Shown: one piece after another, positions 6,987 to 7,513 of the stretch
Position numbering within the stretch: the first letter of the stretch is position 1
How the letters are laid out: every line of letters starts with the position of its first letter
Assembly (NCBI GenBank): GCA_963925545.1
Contig: CAWUSA010000029.1
Span: 1 to 7,513, forward strand
Reading direction: 5' to 3'
DNA: 7,513 bases
Source: TMED14 sp963925545
GTDB lineage: Bacteria > Bacteroidota > Bacteroidia > Flavobacteriales > Schleiferiaceae
Notes under the pieces: model-generated
The model's database searches: none
Told to the model about the DNA's origin: nothing
What the model saw: only the letters and a program-made list of their open reading frames with translations
Translations under genes and position numbers: made by a program

Positions 6987-7513
6987 GGCTTCTTGGACTG
7001 AAGGACAGCAAATAGGGTCTTGAACAAAATGCTCACATCGGTCAACAGGTTGGCAGACTCAATGTAGGCCATGTCATAGGGCAGTTTGTCCATGTTGTCC
7101 CGCTGCGTGGCATGTGGCATGCGGATCTGAGCCAGTCCTGTGATGCCGGGCTTCACCTGATGCCTAGCAGCAAATTCCGGATGGACCTTCAGTAAAGGCG
7201 TCACAAATTTCTCCTGCTCTGGCCGGGGACCAACCCAGCTCATCGAGCCATTCAAGATGTTCAAGAGCTGCGGCAGCTCATCCAAGCGTGTGGCCCGAAG
7301 CAGCCCACCAAGCCTGGTAGGCAGGCTTTGGCTGAAGCCATTGTCACGCATGGTTCTCAGCTTATAAATCGTGAAAGGCTTGCCGTGCAAGCCAACACGT
7401 GTCTGACTGAAGACCGTGGGGATGCCATCAATTAAAGCGATCACCACAATTGAACAACCAATCAAGACCAAGGCCAGAGGCGCTGCACAAAGCAGTATAA
7501 AAAGGTCAAGCAA
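6983..7513 (-). CDS. Polyprenyl-phosphate sugar-1-phosphate transferase, 5'-truncated by window edge
   Basis: 176 residues are visible. The frame is open to the right edge, where the first codon is TTG inside a 'LLDLFILL' helix. Family members have a KR..D motif at this point, so the true start very likely lies beyond the edge. A hydrophobic membrane segment (2-28) is followed by 'PTVFSQTRVG' (32-41), 'FTIYKLRTM' (47-55), 'RLDELPQLLNIL' (76-87) with the catalytic Asp-Glu pair, 'MSWVGPRPE' (91-99) and 'VKPGITGLAQI' (120-130). These are the core motifs of the WcaJ/WbaP/PglC family, which transfers a sugar-1-phosphate from a nucleotide sugar to undecaprenyl phosphate on the cytoplasmic face and so starts the repeat unit. 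Whether an N-terminal multi-helix domain exists upstream cannot be seen. The sugar used cannot be told from the sequence. The stop overlaps the deacetylase GTG. Confidence 0.94.
   Translation of the reverse strand: MLDLFILLCAAPLALVLIGCSIVVIALIDGIPTVFSQTRVGLHGKPFTIYKLRTMRDNGFSQSLPTRLGGLLRATRLDELPQLLNILNGSMSWVGPRPEQEKFVTPLLKVHPEFAARHQVKPGITGLAQIRMPHATQRDNMDKLPYDMAYIESANLLTDVSILFKTLFAVLQSKKP

Noticed and set aside
7511..7513. TTG at the right edge as the true start of the sugar transferase
   Set aside because: It is just the first codon in the window. The family needs a few more residues, including a KR pair, before this point.

Overview
The window carries one tightly packed gene cluster, all on the minus strand, for making and exporting a lipid-linked surface polysaccharide (capsule, O-antigen or exopolysaccharide) by the Wzx/Wzy route. 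Transcription runs from the right edge to the left. The likely host is a Bacteroidota member. The evidence is an approximately 785-residue multi-SLBB export protein with an ordinary signal peptide and no lipobox, a stand-alone Wzz-type protein with a Bacteroidota-like glycine-rich 'FGLDIGG...GGIFEGESLVQLL' segment, and weak or absent Shine-Dalgarno sequences. GC content looks close to half by eye. I cannot name a genus.

In order of transcription the genes are: (1) 7513-6983, the catalytic part of a polyprenyl-phosphate sugar-1-phosphate transferase, cut at its 5' end by the window edge; (2) 6986-6132, a NodB-fold polysaccharide deacetylase of the DUF3473-like type; (3) 6135-3778, a Wza/SLBB-type periplasmic and outer-membrane export protein; (4) 3781-2756, a Wzz-type chain-length regulator; (5) 2740-803, a Wzx-like flippase with an extra C-terminal soluble domain that resembles RgpF/DUF616-type glycan-biosynthesis proteins; (6) 821-1, the N-terminal 273 residues of a Wzy-like polymerase that runs off the left edge. 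There is no gap longer than 15 bases between genes, and most junctions are 4-base stop/start overlaps. I see no promoter, terminator, RNA gene, mobile element or CRISPR array.

Together the products cover most of the membrane side of the pathway. The transferase loads the first sugar phosphate on the lipid carrier. Other glycosyltransferases, not in this window apart from the possible fused domain, would extend the unit. The deacetylase may modify an N-acetylated sugar. The flippase moves the unit across the inner membrane, the polymerase and Wzz build chains of set length, and the SLBB protein takes them out. The most unusual points are the flippase/glycosyltransferase-like fusion, a perfect 22-bp palindrome inside the export gene, and a short tetranucleotide repeat in the flippase coding sequence that could permit phase variation.
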